6,065 nucleotides of DNA from Chloroflexales bacterium (lineage in GTDB: Bacteria; Chloroflexota; Chloroflexia; Chloroflexales; Chloroflexaceae), in assembly GCA_013336035.1 (NCBI GenBank), contig JAAXUL010000519.1, positions 1 to 6,065 on the forward strand. The letters are read 5' to 3'. Positions 5,180 through 6,065 of this stretch are shown piece after piece. The translations under genes were made by a program, and so were the position numbers. Below the pieces are notes generated by a model. The model ran no database searches and was not told the origin of the DNA. It worked only from the letters and a program-made list of their open reading frames with translations. Position 1 is the stretch's first letter; the number at the start of each line of letters is the position of its first letter.

Positions 5180-5194
5180 CGTAACTCGGTTGCG
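5180..5194. other. Short inverted repeat in the convergent HAD/hydrolase spacer
   Basis: CGTAAC (5180-5185) pairs with GTTGCG (5189-5194) around a 3-nt loop, six pairs with one wobble. It is followed on the plus strand by AACCTTTGTCTT, a modestly T-rich stretch reaching the hydrolase stop codon. It could be a weak terminator for the HAD transcript; the 71-nt spacer holds nothing stronger. Confidence 0.25.
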
Positions 5195-5204
5195 AACCTT
5201 TGTC

Positions 5205-6059
5205 TTAGCCGAGGAATTGCCGCACGGCCTGGTTGAAGGCCGCGGGCTGCTCGATCATCGGCACGTGGCCGCAGTCGTCGAGGAGGACGAAGGTGCTCCC
5301 GGCGATCAGCTCATGCGCCGTGGTGGTCTCGGCCAGGCGGGACAGCCGGTCCTCGCGACCGGCCAGGCATAGGGTCGGCGCGGCGATGGCGCGCAGGGCG
5401 TCGAGGAGGGCCGGGTCGCCCACGGCGGTGAGCGCCGTGACGTAGGCCCTGGCGTCGGCGGCGGCGTGGTCGGCCAGGTAGCTCTGCCACAGCTCGTCGC
5501 TGCTGGGCCGGTGGTGGAGCAGCATAGCCTCCATTGTCATCGCCAGGGGGGGGCTCTGCATGACGACGCGGTTCACCGGCTGCCAGAGATTGAACAGGGG
5601 CCGGGCCAGCCCCAGGGTCATATCGAGCGGCGGGCGCGTGATGTCCAGGGCGGCCAGATCGGGCGCGAAGACCCTGGCGCCCAGGCTGGCGACGACGAGG
5701 CGCCCCACTCGCTCCTGGTGGCGGCCAGCGACGCAGGCCGCGATGGCGGCGCCCAGCGAGTGGCCCAGCAGGTCGAAGCGCGCGAGGCCCAGGGTGTCGG
5801 CGAAGGCCACGACCTCGTCGGCCAGGGCCGCCAGGGTGGGCGTGGTCGCCCGCGCCGGCGACTCGCCGAAGCCGGGCAGGTCGAGGGCGTAGGCCGAGCG
5901 CAGATCGGCCACGGCCCCCATGGTGTTGCCCCAGACTTTCGCCGAGGCGCCCCAGCCGTGCAGCAGGATCAGCGGGGCGCCCTCGCCCGCCAGCAGATAG
6001 CTGATGGGCCCGCGGGCGGTGCCGATGCGCCAGCGGGCGCCGGCGGTGCGGGGCTCCAC
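5205..6059 (-). CDS. Alpha/beta-fold hydrolase, possibly 5'-truncated at the window edge
   Basis: The 284-residue frame is a canonical alpha/beta hydrolase, probably a cytoplasmic esterase-like enzyme with unknown substrate. The oxyanion loop is LLHGWGAS (H34-G35-W36), the strand-loop ALDLPGFGES (58-67) is typical, and the nucleophile elbow is GHSLG (99-103) with S101. The acid is D237 in LAGREDRLS, and the catalytic His is H265 in DDCGHVPMIEQP. Residues about 125-215 form the variable cap. The complete triad predicts an active enzyme. GTG at 6057-6059 is the leftmost start that can be seen, but the frame remains open to base 6065 and no ribosome site fits within the last 6 nt, so the true start may lie outside. 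The gene is convergent with the HAD gene (stops 71 nt apart). It resembles general C-C/ester hydrolases; I see no features specific to haloalkane dehalogenases, MenH or BchO. Confidence 0.9.
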   Translation of the reverse strand: MEPRTAGARWRIGTARGPISYLLAGEGAPLILLHGWGASAKVWGNTMGAVADLRSAYALDLPGFGESPARATTPTLAALADEVVAFADTLGLARFDLLGHSLGAAIAACVAGRHQERVGRLVVASLGARVFAPDLAALDITRPPLDMTLGLARPLFNLWQPVNRVVMQSPPLAMTMEAMLLHHRPSSDELWQSYLADHAAADARAYVTALTAVGDPALLDALRAIAAPTLCLAGREDRLSRLAETTTAHELIAGSTFVLLDDCGHVPMIEQPAAFNQAVRQFLG

Positions 6060-6065
6060 GGCGGG

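Noticed and set aside
1..6065. CRISPR array, tRNA/rRNA gene, insertion sequence or defence/biosynthetic cluster
   Set aside because: No regularly spaced direct repeats, no tRNA-like or rRNA-like segment, no transposase motif or terminal inverted repeats, and no genes typical of such systems were found on either strand.

Overview
This is a GC-rich, gene-dense bacterial window with seven protein-coding genes visible as complete or partial frames plus one small open reading frame of 52 codons. No RNA gene, CRISPR array, insertion sequence or phage gene is visible. The protein sequences (DnaJ tail, glutamate dehydrogenase, SpoU methyltransferase), the high-GC codon choice, and the CCCTCGCCCCCTGC-type and AGGGTCC-type intergenic repeats look to me like a Chloroflexota genome, probably class Chloroflexia (Roseiflexus/Chloroflexus relatives). 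That placement is an inference from recall; I could not search a database.

Layout, left to right. (1) The window opens inside dnaJ (plus strand; J domain off the left edge, zinc-finger and C-terminal substrate-binding domains present). It is followed 18 nt later by an rlmB/TrmH-family 23S rRNA 2'-O-methyltransferase, a probable two-gene chaperone/ribosome-maturation unit. (2) A well-formed sigma70-type promoter (1605-1633) and a strong Shine-Dalgarno sequence precede a 52-codon ORF (1676-1834) predicted to encode a single-pass membrane microprotein. (3) An 82-nt spacer holds a 12-bp hairpin flanked by tandem heptamers, then a GNAT N-acetyltransferase whose start codon is ambiguous. (4) A complete Glu/Leu/Phe/Val dehydrogenase, most likely glutamate dehydrogenase, follows 50 nt later. 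(5) A 136-nt spacer contains a perfect 11-bp hairpin and a consensus TATAAT box. (6) A stand-alone CheY-like receiver protein and a HAD-superfamily phosphatase with a TTG start lie 19 nt apart and are probably co-transcribed. (7) A convergent alpha/beta hydrolase on the minus strand reaches the right edge.

Functionally this is mostly housekeeping and central metabolism: protein folding, rRNA modification, nitrogen/amino-acid metabolism, small-molecule acetylation, phosphate-ester hydrolysis and a signalling receiver. I see no coherent new multi-gene system. The items most worth a second look are the unlisted membrane microprotein with its own promoter, the hairpin-plus-heptamer element behind it, a 15-nt sequence shared by the 3' flanks of the dehydrogenase and HAD genes, and the receiver-HAD pairing without a visible kinase or output domain.
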